A DNA stretch of 31,443 bases from a virus: the IMG/VR virus record IMGVR_UViG_3300025674_000220, positions 1-31,443 of that record; one strand, given 5' to 3'. Position numbers and translations under genes: made by a program. The notes under the pieces were generated by a model. The model was not told the DNA's origin. It did not search any database and worked only from the letters and a program-made list of their open reading frames with translations. Below are positions 21,120 to 28,134 of this stretch, one piece after another (the first letter of the stretch is position 1; each line of letters begins with the position of its first letter).

Positions 21120-21696
21120 CTACGCCAAATTCGATCAAGCTAGGTATGACAAGTTTGATGGCAAGGCTAAAAACGCTTTGGTAAGTTATCTGGAGCAGGA
21201 AGGTCATGCAATCAAACGGGTCAAGGAGAACTACCTTGCTGATGTAGTTTCCACCAAAGACAAGGAGACCTTCTACAGTGAGGCGGAAGTTAAAGCGGCT
21301 TGGGAAGGTGAGTGGCCGAAGGACTGGAAAGAGCTTCGTATCCCCGGCAGGAAAGCACGGCTCTTACAAAAGCATGCGACGATCACGTTCTTTGTATTTC
21401 GCAATGACCTCCAAGAATGTTGGGTTGTCAAAGGGTCACAACTAACCCTAGAGAGCCTTAAGGAAGCCTATGGTCCTAAGATCAGCAAAGGCGAAATGTT
21501 CTTCCATATTCCTGTCAATGAGGCGAAACTAATCCGGTATGACAAAGACCGTTGGGCGGAAGTCAAAGAAACCAAACCAACCACAGCCACCAAAAAGACC
21601 ACCTCTGGAGCCAAAGACGGAAAGGCAAAAGCTGTATCTAAACGCTCTAAGGACAAGTCCACAGACGATAGTTTTGGGACCAGCCGGGACGGGTAA
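21106..21696 (+). CDS. Putative PD-(D/E)XK-type protein with a basic low-complexity tail
   Basis: The 196-residue product has KAKNALVSYLEQEGHAIKR, then YLADVVST and FYSEAEVKAAWEG, compatible with the Asp and E-V-K of a PD-(D/E)XK nuclease core, then FFVFRNDLQECWVVKG. The C-terminal 50 residues are Lys/Thr/Ser-rich (KPTTATKKTTSGAKDG) and are encoded in the same DNA as the start of the PhoH gene. The nuclease call is tentative; the tail may bind DNA. It begins 14 bases before the glutaredoxin stop. Confidence 0.5.
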   Translation: MNKTNYAKFDQARYDKFDGKAKNALVSYLEQEGHAIKRVKENYLADVVSTKDKETFYSEAEVKAAWEGEWPKDWKELRIPGRKARLLQKHATITFFVFRNDLQECWVVKGSQLTLESLKEAYGPKISKGEMFFHIPVNEAKLIRYDKDRWAEVKETKPTTATKKTTSGAKDGKAKAVSKRSKDKSTDDSFGTSRDG

Positions 21697-22228
21697 GACC
21701 TACATAGCGGCTAGTTGTGCTTCTCTGATGTACCTAGAGAAGACAATAGGCAAGATTGTCATCACTAGACCGCATGTCTCTGTAGGTAAGGATATAGGGT
21801 TCTTGCCCGGTAACGTCTTGGATAAGGCTACACCTTGGGCCATGCCGACCTTAGACGTATTGGAGCAATGGATGGGTAAAGGGGTTCTTGAGACTTCCCT
21901 AAAGAATGGGAATATCGAGATAGCCCCTTTAGCTTTAATGAGGGGTAGGAGCTTTGAGAACAGCTTCATTATTGTAGACGAGGCACAGAACATCACAACA
22001 CACGAAATTAAGATGTTATTGACCCGTGTAGCAGAGGGTTCTAAAATTGTTCTCAATGGAGATGTTCAACAGTCAGATCTTAAAGAGGCTAACGGCCTAG
22101 CAAAGATTGTTGAATTAAGTAAGAAGTACGAAGTGAACGTACCCGTTATTGAGTTCACAATAGATGATGTAGTTAGGAGTGATGTATGCCGTCAGTGGAT
22201 TTCGATCTTCATGCAGGAGAAAATCTAG
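21539..22228 (+). CDS. phoH: PhoH-like ATPase
   Basis: The 229-residue protein has Walker A GPAGTGKT at residues 47-54, IVITRPHVSVGKDIGFLPG, Walker B with Asp147-Glu148 (FIIVDEAQN) and VLNGDVQQSDL, all typical of PhoH. The first 40 residues (TERQKLYLNAL, needed for the fold's N-terminus) come from DNA that also encodes the end of the preceding gene in another frame, for 158 bases. No strong ribosome-binding site precedes the ATG. PhoH is frequent in marine phages; its role is unclear, perhaps in RNA metabolism. Confidence 0.88.
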   Translation: MTKTVGRKSKKPNQPQPPKRPPLEPKTERQKLYLNALRTSPQTIVLGPAGTGKTYIAASCASLMYLEKTIGKIVITRPHVSVGKDIGFLPGNVLDKATPWAMPTLDVLEQWMGKGVLETSLKNGNIEIAPLALMRGRSFENSFIIVDEAQNITTHEIKMLLTRVAEGSKIVLNGDVQQSDLKEANGLAKIVELSKKYEVNVPVIEFTIDDVVRSDVCRQWISIFMQEKI

Positions 22229-22464
22229 AGTTCCTGTCAGACCAGTATGATGTAGTAAATAAGCCACCGCACTACAACCAAGGTGGTGTTGAGTGTATCA
22301 ACTACATTGAACAGGTCTTGGGTGCTGGCTTCCCCTCCTATTGTAAAGGAAACGTGATTAAGTACCTGCACCGAAGCTCCTACAAGGGCAATGAAGTGCA
22401 AGATCTCAAGAAGGCTCGCTGGTATCTTGATCGCATGATAAAATGGTTGGAAGAAGACTCATGA
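22186..22464 (+). CDS. DUF3310 (SaV-like) protein
   Basis: The 92-residue protein contains YDVVNKPPHYNQGGVECINYIEQVL and SYCKGNVIKYLHRSSYKGNEVQDLKKARWYLDRMIKWL, the characteristic pattern of the phage DUF3310 family (PPHY, GN.IKY..R...K....DL.KA.WYL). Some members are annotated as putative nucleotide kinases, but the biochemical role is not established. It overlaps the PhoH gene by 43 bases and the next gene by four. Confidence 0.8.
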   Translation: MPSVDFDLHAGENLEFLSDQYDVVNKPPHYNQGGVECINYIEQVLGAGFPSYCKGNVIKYLHRSSYKGNEVQDLKKARWYLDRMIKWLEEDS

Positions 22465-22844
22465 GGATTATCGCCACACTTATTGGACTACTGTTCAGCA
22501 CAGTCGCTGTAGCAGACCCTACAGCAAAAGCTACATCCGACATACGGGATATGGCATCACTGATAGCAGCAGACTACAATAAGTGTGGTGTTGTCCAGAT
22601 GGAGAAAGCCATCGACTACCTTGGAGCTATGTCAGCTATTATTGAAGCTGAAAACCCTGACGTAGACACCAACGACCTTATGGTAGGCCAGTTACTAGCC
22701 TTTGAAGAGGCATTCATCATTGCCGATAACTACTCAAAGGTCATGGGCTGTGGGAAAATGAACGAGCTTATCGAAGCATTCCGCTACGGTATGAAGTTCA
22801 ACAAGGACGTTTACTACTTCTATACAGAATTGGGGGTGCTATGA
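22461..22844 (+). CDS. Exported protein of unknown function (signal peptide)
   Basis: The 127-residue product starts with MRIIATLIGLLFSTVAVADP, a clear Sec signal peptide with an AVA cleavage site before Asp19. The mature part is helical and acidic, with two cysteines (NKCGVV and MGCGKM) that may form a disulfide in the periplasm. ATG overlaps the DUF3310 stop (ATGA). The role is unknown; a phage protein in the periplasm may alter superinfection, lysis timing or envelope function. Confidence 0.65.
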   Translation: MRIIATLIGLLFSTVAVADPTAKATSDIRDMASLIAADYNKCGVVQMEKAIDYLGAMSAIIEAENPDVDTNDLMVGQLLAFEEAFIIADNYSKVMGCGKMNELIEAFRYGMKFNKDVYYFYTELGVL

Positions 22845-23068
22845 AGGCATACAATCTGAAGAAGTTCAGGAAACTCGTAGAAGAATCTGATATGGTCTAT
22901 GGCACAGTCAGCCTCAATGCTGCTGTGAGAGTGCCAGTCAGGATCAGGAAGAAGACGCTGCTCAAGTATCTGGACGAAATCACTCCCGGTACTTGGGCTA
23001 ATGAGCTTATAATCTATGCAGAGACAGGGACCAGTCCCAAGGGAAATAATACCCTAAAGCTGGTCTAG
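22841..23068 (+). CDS. Hypothetical basic protein, 75 residues
   Basis: The product is MKAYNLKKFRKLVEES, then SLNAAVRVPVRIRKKTLLKYLDEITPG and ELIIYAETG. It is basic and could be an alpha-beta DNA- or RNA-binding protein, but no family is recognised. It starts at an ATGA overlap with the exported-protein gene and is preceded by GGGGGTG. Confidence 0.55.
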   Translation: MKAYNLKKFRKLVEESDMVYGTVSLNAAVRVPVRIRKKTLLKYLDEITPGTWANELIIYAETGTSPKGNNTLKLV

Positions 23069-23077
23069 GGGATTAAG

Positions 23078-23428
23078 ATGGACAAAGAGTGTAGTTGTTG
23101 CGGAGCAGAGGGGACTACTCATGCCCACCATATTTTACCGAAGGCTTTAGGTGGTGATGACAGACCCTCTAATCTTGTCGAAGTCTGCCCAAATTGTCAT
23201 TGGAAGATACATGGTAGGAAGACTAGGGGGACTGACTGGCGGAACTTACAAGCAGAAGGCATAGCTAAAGCTAAGGCTGAGCGCAAGTACAAGGGACGCC
23301 AGCCACTCAAAGCTGAGAAGGTCGAAAAGCTAAAGGCACTGGTTCAAGCTGGTTCCAGCATCTCCGAAGCAGCCAGAGAAGTGAAGATTAGTCGGGTCAC
23401 AGCGCACAAATACCTGAAAGAGCTTTAG
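23078..23428 (+). CDS. HNH endonuclease with resolvase-like helix-turn-helix
   Basis: The 116-residue protein has Cys5-x2-Cys8 and Cys37-x2-Cys40 zinc ligands around THAHHILPKALGG (HH), SNLVEVCPNC (Asn) and HWKIHG (His), a complete HNH core. Residues about 68-116 (YKGRQPLKAEKVEKLKALVQ, SSISEAAREVKISRVTAHKYL) form the helix-turn-helix of resolvases and invertases. It is probably a free-standing homing-type nuclease. Its stop codon lies directly at the predicted 5' end of the tmRNA, so the two may have been acquired together. Confidence 0.85.
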   Translation: MDKECSCCGAEGTTHAHHILPKALGGDDRPSNLVEVCPNCHWKIHGRKTRGTDWRNLQAEGIAKAKAERKYKGRQPLKAEKVEKLKALVQAGSSISEAAREVKISRVTAHKYLKEL

Positions 23429-23676
23429 CCTTGTTCGCCGTTGATTTGTAGAAGACAGTATGCAGGACCGGGGGGCAGTACCCCGCACCTCCACCATTTC
23501 CACGGGGGTGAACTAGGATCGACTGGTGCTTGATGCTACAATGAGGCAACCGAGTGGTTCCGTAAGAACCAACCTCCATAAGTGCTAACAACTATGTTGC
23601 ACCTTCCCTCGCTGTAGCAGCGTAAGGGACGGGCCTATTTCGGGGGGCCTTGGAACAGAAGGGAGCTTCGGCTCCC
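23428..23676 (+). ncRNA. ssrA: Circularly permuted tmRNA (two-piece type)
   Basis: tmRNA releases stalled ribosomes and tags the unfinished protein. In this permuted gene the acceptor piece comes first: T-stem CGGGG/CCCCG (23469-23473, 23481-23485), CACCTCC and then A-CCA at 23486-23496. After a 7-base spacer the coding piece starts with GGGGGTG (23504-23510), which pairs fully with CACCTCC; pair 3:70 is G:U, the alanine identity element. AACTAGGATCGAC resembles the tmRNA D-region. CTACAA (23536-23541) pairs with TTGTAG (23446-23451), and GAGGC (23543-23547) with GCCTT (23428-23432), as a P2-like stem. GGTTC/GAACC (about 23556-23570) could be a pseudoknot stem before the tag. CGCTG/CAGCG forms a hairpin at the tag end. 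A UUCG hairpin (23661-23676) lies downstream. The T-loop reads GGCAGTA, not the usual UUCRANY. The 5' and 3' ends are approximate. Confidence 0.88.
23584..23625 (+). other. tmRNA tag reading frame (ANNYVAPSLAVAA)
   Basis: Starting at GCT, the frame reads Ala-Asn-Asn-Tyr-Val-Ala-Pro-Ser-Leu-Ala-Val-Ala-Ala and then TAA. A 13-residue tag starting with Ala-Asn and ending in LAVAA fits known tmRNA degradation tags recognised by ClpXP. The GCT is the predicted resume codon, preceded by ATAAGT. The TAA lies within a hairpin region (TCCC/GGGA), as in other tmRNAs. Confidence 0.88.
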
Positions 23677-23718
23677 ACCCGATACATTCTCTCTCCAAAT
23701 AATAATAATGAGGACAAC

Positions 23719-24291
23719 ATGAAACGCTATATTGTTTCGTTCATTTCAACCCTATTCGTCTCTGGTGCAGCAGTGGCTCAAGAAGCTCCTGTGACTGTCA
23801 CCAACACTTATGTAGAGATTGGCACTACGTTTGAAGATGAGACCTTGATTGCTCTTGGTACTGGTATCGGCGCTGGCCCAGTGTCTGCTTATGCAGAATT
23901 GTCTGGTACGACCAACAGCGAGTTTCAGGCTCGTGCCTACACCGACGCTGAGTTCGGTAAGTTTAAGATCACTCCGGGCCTTAACTACACTTGGGGCGAG
24001 TCTGGTGGCGACCTGATTGGCTTTGGTGAAGGCAACGAATGGGGTGATGTAACAGCAGACATGGAAGTGTCTATCCACCCTAATTTGATTGGCGGTGAGT
24101 ATGCCTTTGCTAACACCTCTGTAGGCTTTGATGGCTGGTCTCTTGACTGGGACGGTGGTGAAGTAGGTGCTGGCTACAAGCTAGACATCGCTGATAACGT
24201 CTACCTTGATGCTCGCATGTCTTGGGCCTATGACGACCAGTTTGAATCTGGCGATCGTCGTATTGTAGCTGGTATCGGCCTTAAGTTCTAA
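23719..24291 (+). CDS. Outer-membrane beta-barrel-like protein with signal peptide
   Basis: The 190-residue product begins with the signal peptide MKRYIVSFISTLFVSGAAVA (cleavage after A20). The mature part alternates polar and hydrophobic residues in repeated beta-strands (VTVTNTYVEIGTTF, AYAELSGTT, FKITPGLNYTWGES, GAGYKLDIADNVYLDARMSWAY) and ends in GIGLKF, with the C-terminal Phe typical of BAM-inserted barrels. About eight strands fit. The ATG at 23719 has GAGG upstream; an upstream in-frame start at 23650 would remove the signal. It is the last rightward gene. It might change host surface receptors, but no function is known. Confidence 0.75.
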   Translation: MKRYIVSFISTLFVSGAAVAQEAPVTVTNTYVEIGTTFEDETLIALGTGIGAGPVSAYAELSGTTNSEFQARAYTDAEFGKFKITPGLNYTWGESGGDLIGFGEGNEWGDVTADMEVSIHPNLIGGEYAFANTSVGFDGWSLDWDGGEVGAGYKLDIADNVYLDARMSWAYDDQFESGDRRIVAGIGLKF

Positions 24292-24316
24292 GCTACCCTA
24301 AATTTAGGCATAAAAG

Positions 24317-24346
24317 AACCCCCGTAGGAACTAACCTGCGGGGGTT
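24317..24346. terminator. Bidirectional terminator between convergent operons
   Basis: AACCCCCGTAGG (24317-24328) pairs with CCTGCGGGGGTT (24335-24346), a 12-bp stem with one wobble pair and a 6-base loop. TTAGTTTG follows on the plus strand and CTTTTATG on the minus strand, so it can end both the rightward early/middle operon and the leftward lysis operon. It lies between the two stop codons (24291 and 24366). Confidence 0.85.
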
Positions 24347-24365
24347 TTAGTTTGTCTTGACTAAT

Positions 24366-24689
24366 CTATTTCTTGATTAGGAGTGTTCTGATTAGCCAAC
24401 CTATAGGACCGAAGATGTTTCTCATAATCTCACCGGGAGATGGTAACACCCAGCCCAATATCAGCAACAGGATCATCATCCAGTTTGTGTTAGAAATGTT
24501 TATAATCCCGGCTATGGGAGCAGCAGCACCGCTTACTTCTGACAGGATCTCGGTAGCCTGTTCAATCTGAGCGTTACCAGTGGTCTCAGCTAAGAGTGTT
24601 GCACCTTGAGTGACTAGACCTAAGCCAGCACATCCACTCAGAGTGAACAGGACTACAGACAGGGCTGCGAGGATGCTAGTTGTTTTCAT
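24366..24689 (-). CDS. Lipoprotein with C-terminal membrane segment, candidate unimolecular spanin
   Basis: The 107-residue product begins MKTTSILAALSVVLFTLSGC: lipobox LSGC with Cys20, then Ala at +2, so outer-membrane lipidation is expected. After a helical segment (QIEQATEILSEVSGA), residues about 68-83 (TNWMMILLLILGWVLPS) form a membrane helix, followed by a short amphipathic basic tail (LIRTLLIKK). A lipid anchor plus a C-terminal membrane helix is the layout of T1-type u-spanins that join both membranes in lysis. It lies next to the endolysin. A plain lipoprotein is an alternative. Confidence 0.55.
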   Translation of the reverse strand: MKTTSILAALSVVLFTLSGCAGLGLVTQGATLLAETTGNAQIEQATEILSEVSGAAAPIAGIINISNTNWMMILLLILGWVLPSPGEIMRNIFGPIGWLIRTLLIKK

Positions 24690-24975
24690 AGGACCGTCTC
24701 CGAAGCAATTCCTCTAAGTGGAGGATTGTAGTTTTAGCCTCTGCCAGTGCTTCTCGGAGTTCTGCAATCTCCCGAAGGAGCGACTCTTTCTGGTAGTTTA
24801 GCTTGCCTACTTGTTCGGATAGGGTGTCAATTTGATCTTGAAGAGTTCTACGAAACTCGGAACGTCTTTCATACTCTTGGTCAGAGCGAGACTGAAGGTA
24901 TTTCCATAGCCCCATAGAAGATAAAAATGCTACAACAATGGGTACAAACACCATTGTTATTAATTCAATGACCAT
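24676..24975 (-). CDS. Membrane-anchored coiled-coil protein, possible inner-membrane spanin or lysis accessory
   Basis: The 99-residue product has an N-terminal membrane helix (LITMVFVPIVVAFLSSMGLW) followed by a long charged helix with heptad hydrophobics (TLQDQIDTLSEQVGKLNYQKESLLREIAELREAL). The layout is that of Rz-type i-spanins (inner membrane anchor and periplasmic coiled coil), and it overlaps the endolysin and the lipoprotein gene. If the neighbouring lipoprotein is an o-spanin, this would be its partner. The orientation in the membrane is not shown by sequence alone. Confidence 0.55.
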   Translation of the reverse strand: MVIELITMVFVPIVVAFLSSMGLWKYLQSRSDQEYERRSEFRRTLQDQIDTLSEQVGKLNYQKESLLREIAELREALAEAKTTILHLEELLRRRSYENN

Positions 24976-25414
24976 CCGGCCTCTCCCTTAATTCAAAATG
25001 CGGATAATCCTTGAAGGTTCTCCAGTCTCCTCCCCAGACTATCGGTATATTGAGAGTGTCGGATGCTTCTTTCATAGCCTCTGCAATAGGCAGGAAGGCT
25101 TCTTTATCCCATCTCACCGGGATAGGCACTACATCTACAGCATGACCTGTTAGGTGCTTAGAGCGCATAGTCTGGCTCTTGCCTGTGTTGTAGTAGTGCC
25201 TTTGCTCCTCTATCGTTCTACGACCGTCTGTGATCTCAAAGGGGACAGTGGAAATAAGTCTAGCTAAGAAAACTACCTCATAGAGGTCAGGGTGGATCTC
25301 CGCTAGATGTTCTTTGCTACGTTGACTAAACTCTCTGCTGTCGGCTATTGCAAAGACCGTGAAAAGAGATACCCAAAAGATACCACTGAAGACTAAGACG
25401 GTGGCACGGGCCAT
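24965..25414 (-). CDS. Endolysin, M15-family peptidase with N-terminal signal or anchor
   Basis: The 149-residue product has residues 5-24 as a hydrophobic segment ending FAIAD, a possible signal peptide (AIA before Asp25) or signal-arrest-release anchor. The catalytic domain has SKHLTGHAVDV (His87, Asp94) and DYPHFE (His139), the zinc ligands of M15 D-Ala-D-Ala or L-Ala-D-Glu peptidases. DGRRTIEEQRHYYNTGKS is also typical. It would cut peptidoglycan stems. It is flanked by spanin-like genes and overlaps them by 11 and 22 bases. Confidence 0.88.
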   Translation of the reverse strand: MARATVLVFSGIFWVSLFTVFAIADSREFSQRSKEHLAEIHPDLYEVVFLARLISTVPFEITDGRRTIEEQRHYYNTGKSQTMRSKHLTGHAVDVVPIPVRWDKEAFLPIAEAMKEASDTLNIPIVWGGDWRTFKDYPHFELRERPDGH

Positions 25415-25758
25415 TCTACGTTCCTTGGGTCTGTAGTATTAGCAGGTAGGTCACGAAGCTGTTGACGGTAGGTAGCCCAAGCTGCTGCGTCTACAGGAGC
25501 GTCTGGTACTTGAGTCCAGTCAGACTTTTGCAGGAGGCGTGTTCGTTTACTCTTTAGGTCAAACCAAGCCTCATTTAACTCCCGCTCTTGCAGTTCTTCT
25601 TCAGACTTACGTTGTGCAACCCCGTCTACAACGACATACTCTTTGCTTGAGTAAAACCCCTCGATAAGGCTAATACCTTCGGGAACATGTGCAGGGTTCC
25701 CACTAAAGCGCCCTTCTATAATGCCAGTTTCGGAGTCGTATTTAGTAAACTCGGCCAT
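25393..25758 (-). CDS. Tail fibre assembly / tail chaperone-like protein
   Basis: The 121-residue product ends with RTRLLQKSDWTQVPDAPVDAAAWATYRQQLRDLPA, a pattern typical of phage tail assembly chaperone proteins (PF16778-like: SDWTQ..D.P....AWA.YRQ.LRDLP). The N-terminal half has short repeats of beta-type (EGRFSGNPAHVPEGISLIEGFYSSKEYVVVDG). It follows the tail tip gene with a TAATG overlap. It may help fold or attach tail fibres. Confidence 0.75.
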   Translation of the reverse strand: MAEFTKYDSETGIIEGRFSGNPAHVPEGISLIEGFYSSKEYVVVDGVAQRKSEEELQERELNEAWFDLKSKRTRLLQKSDWTQVPDAPVDAAAWATYRQQLRDLPANTTDPRNVEWPVPPS

Positions 25759-28133
25759 TAAGCTGCCTCCGTCTTGGTCACAGTTGTCACAATGTAAATG
25801 TCAACTTGCGGTCTTGCCCCAAGGTAAGAGTAACCATTAAGTGTAATTGTCGCATCAATATTATAAGTGCCAGAAGCATTAATAGTCTTACTCCCAATAA
25901 GGGTAATGCCCCCAAAAACATTTTCTTCATGGGGGCCAGTTATCCACCGCTCTTGCTCATCACTATTAATCTCCAAAACCATTACAGCGGAATCAGTTCC
26001 GGTCGTAGTAGTCCCTACTACAGAAAAGAAAGCCGTCGCAGTAATTCTATTTGTACCACCTGTTGGAGGGGTGGGCAGAGTTACTTGCGCTCTTTTAGTT
26101 ACCGCTACTCCATCAGCAGGGTTAAAGTTCTCAAACGAGTCAAACTGCGTAAAAGAGATATCGTCTTGTTGGATTTTAGCTGTGGTAATATTAAAATTAC
26201 TTACTTTGGCCGTAGTAACAGCATTTGTCTCAATATCATCAGTGGTGATGTCTTTGACGGTTATAGGACCGATTGGTCCAACTAAATCGCCTAGAGTGCC
26301 TGTGCTGGTGTAAGGCCTTGCCCAAACCCACCTTTGGTCATTAGCACTAAGGTTTTCAATAACAAAAGATTCCCCCGTAACATCTGCTGTGCTTGCACCA
26401 CTAATGCCATTATCATCATCATAATAAATTCTGGTAAAACTAAAGTCATCATTTACAGGATTAGACCAGTTGACGTAAATCTCTCGTACACCACCAGATG
26501 CAGTTAAGCCTGTAACCTCTGTAGTAGAGCTTACGTCACCAGAACCGGGAATAACCGTAGGACCAAGGATGCCGGGGAGGGTAGTGTTGTCTGTCTCAAA
26601 GGCGTTGTCTTGATACTCGTCATAGGCACCAGTGGTGATCTCACGAAGCGTAAGGTTGACCTCTAAGCCATAGTTGTTATCAAGCCCAAATGACCAACCA
26701 GCTACCTCAAAGAGGTCTGTACGAGGAGTAGCATTAGGGTCAAACCCCAGTCTGGTATTGCTAATGCTTACTACATCACCAACCTGAAGCTCGAAAGCCT
26801 TAAGGCTAAACGTGCCTACAAGGGTAAGCTGACTACGGTTACGCTCAAGAGCAATGTTAGCTAGACGCTGTGCTTCACCGGGACTGTCAGTAAAAGGTAG
26901 AGGGAAGTCCAGCACAGACTCTTGACCACCATCTACAGTGACGAAGTTGTCTGGATCACTAAGAGGCAGGGTGCTTTCTACTGTGGGGTAGTCAGTAAAG
27001 TGATAGTTACTAGCTGGCCCCTTGAACGTCCCTCTTACCTTGTTAAAGTTTGCCCTACGGGAGTGCCTAGTGGAAATAGACAGGTTTCCTCGCAGGTCGT
27101 CCTCAGTCAGCGTTATAGTAGGGGCTACATACTTACCTGCCTTGATCCTCCACTCACCTTGAGCATACCACAGCATACCTGCACAGGTAGCCATGAGCTG
27201 GTTGAGAAGGTCTACAGGAACCTGAGAGGTTAGCCATGCGCCGTTACAGGTGTATCTTGTGCTACTGTCTGTGGTAACAGTCTCATCACAGATGTTAGCT
27301 GCTGTAGCAAGTCTCGTGTCGTCAATGTTGCTAGTGGACTCACCAAGGCCGTACTTAGTGTTGGTAAGATAGTCTCGTACAATTAGAGCAGGGTTGTCAG
27401 ACCAAGCTGTGGTGCCAGTACGAGGATCATAGACCTTCTTGCCCCGAATAATAGCTGTTACGCTAGGCAGGCCATTATCGTACTTCTCTTCGTCATCTTC
27501 ATCTTCAGGCTTGTAATACTTGAACATGATTGCCAAGTGGGCAATGCCCTGTAGCTTGTGGTTCGAGGTCCACTTAGTCTCGCCAAAGTTGTTACCATCA
27601 ATAGACAAGCTCTGCCCGCCCAAGGATGCAGTATGTCCCCCCAGCACCTTGCGGATTTTAATATAGCCACTAAACCTATCATCAGCAACGCCAATGACGT
27701 TGCCGTTCTCGTCTACTTCTCGGACCTCAGCTACGTTACCGTCTGAGCCAAGAGAAGTTACTTTGTAGTTGTCAATGTAGATGTCTTCAAAGGCGTCAAT
27801 CTCATGCGCTGCATAAGCAATAATACGGCTTAGGTAGCTGTTGTTAGTGCCGTGTGCATGGTCAAATACAACTACACCACCGATCTTAGTCTTACCGTAG
27901 ACAATCTGGTGATGAAGTGCAGTACCCTTCTGGTTGACTGTATAGCCACCAGTAGTGTCCATCATAAGGGACTTTGCTTGGTTGTACTGGAATAGACTGA
28001 GACTACCGCCGATAATAGCGCCAACACCAGCACCAAAGATTGCGCCGGGTAGTCCCCATTTAGAACCCCAACCAGCGCCGGTGATAGCCCCGCCACCAGC
28101 ACCAGCAGTAAAGGCTTGTACCTGTTCTCCCAT
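25758..28133 (-). CDS. Tail tip protein (lambda J-like)
   Basis: The 791-residue product has a Gly/Ala-rich N-terminus (AFTAGAGGGAITGAGWG, FGAGVGAIIGG) followed by GTALHHQIVYGKTKIGGVVVFD, as in proteins attached to the tail tip. The central domain (NPALIVRDYLTNTKYGLGES; LNQLMATCAGMLWYAQGEWRIKAG; RLANIALERNRSQLTLVG; LQVGDVVSISNT) matches the TipJ-type tail protein. A fibronectin type III-like segment at about 540-640 (VTGLTASGGVREIYVNWSNP) precedes a beta-rich C-terminus that may bind receptor. Confidence 0.85.
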   Translation of the reverse strand: MGEQVQAFTAGAGGGAITGAGWGSKWGLPGAIFGAGVGAIIGGSLSLFQYNQAKSLMMDTTGGYTVNQKGTALHHQIVYGKTKIGGVVVFDHAHGTNNSYLSRIIAYAAHEIDAFEDIYIDNYKVTSLGSDGNVAEVREVDENGNVIGVADDRFSGYIKIRKVLGGHTASLGGQSLSIDGNNFGETKWTSNHKLQGIAHLAIMFKYYKPEDEDDEEKYDNGLPSVTAIIRGKKVYDPRTGTTAWSDNPALIVRDYLTNTKYGLGESTSNIDDTRLATAANICDETVTTDSSTRYTCNGAWLTSQVPVDLLNQLMATCAGMLWYAQGEWRIKAGKYVAPTITLTEDDLRGNLSISTRHSRRANFNKVRGTFKGPASNYHFTDYPTVESTLPLSDPDNFVTVDGGQESVLDFPLPFTDSPGEAQRLANIALERNRSQLTLVGTFSLKAFELQVGDVVSISNTRLGFDPNATPRTDLFEVAGWSFGLDNNYGLEVNLTLREITTGAYDEYQDNAFETDNTTLPGILGPTVIPGSGDVSSTTEVTGLTASGGVREIYVNWSNPVNDDFSFTRIYYDDDNGISGASTADVTGESFVIENLSANDQRWVWARPYTSTGTLGDLVGPIGPITVKDITTDDIETNAVTTAKVSNFNITTAKIQQDDISFTQFDSFENFNPADGVAVTKRAQVTLPTPPTGGTNRITATAFFSVVGTTTTGTDSAVMVLEINSDEQERWITGPHEENVFGGITLIGSKTINASGTYNIDATITLNGYSYLGARPQVDIYIVTTVTKTEAA

Positions 28134-28134
28134 A

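Noticed and set aside
23397-23591. 64-codon minus-strand ORF over the tmRNA
   Set aside because: The region is explained by tmRNA stems and the tag frame, and the antisense ORF has no ribosome-binding site or conserved pattern.
23650-23718. Upstream in-frame start that would extend the beta-barrel protein by 23 residues
   Set aside because: It would bury the signal peptide, and the start at 23719 has its own GAGG ribosome-binding site; the upstream part overlaps the tmRNA's last hairpin.
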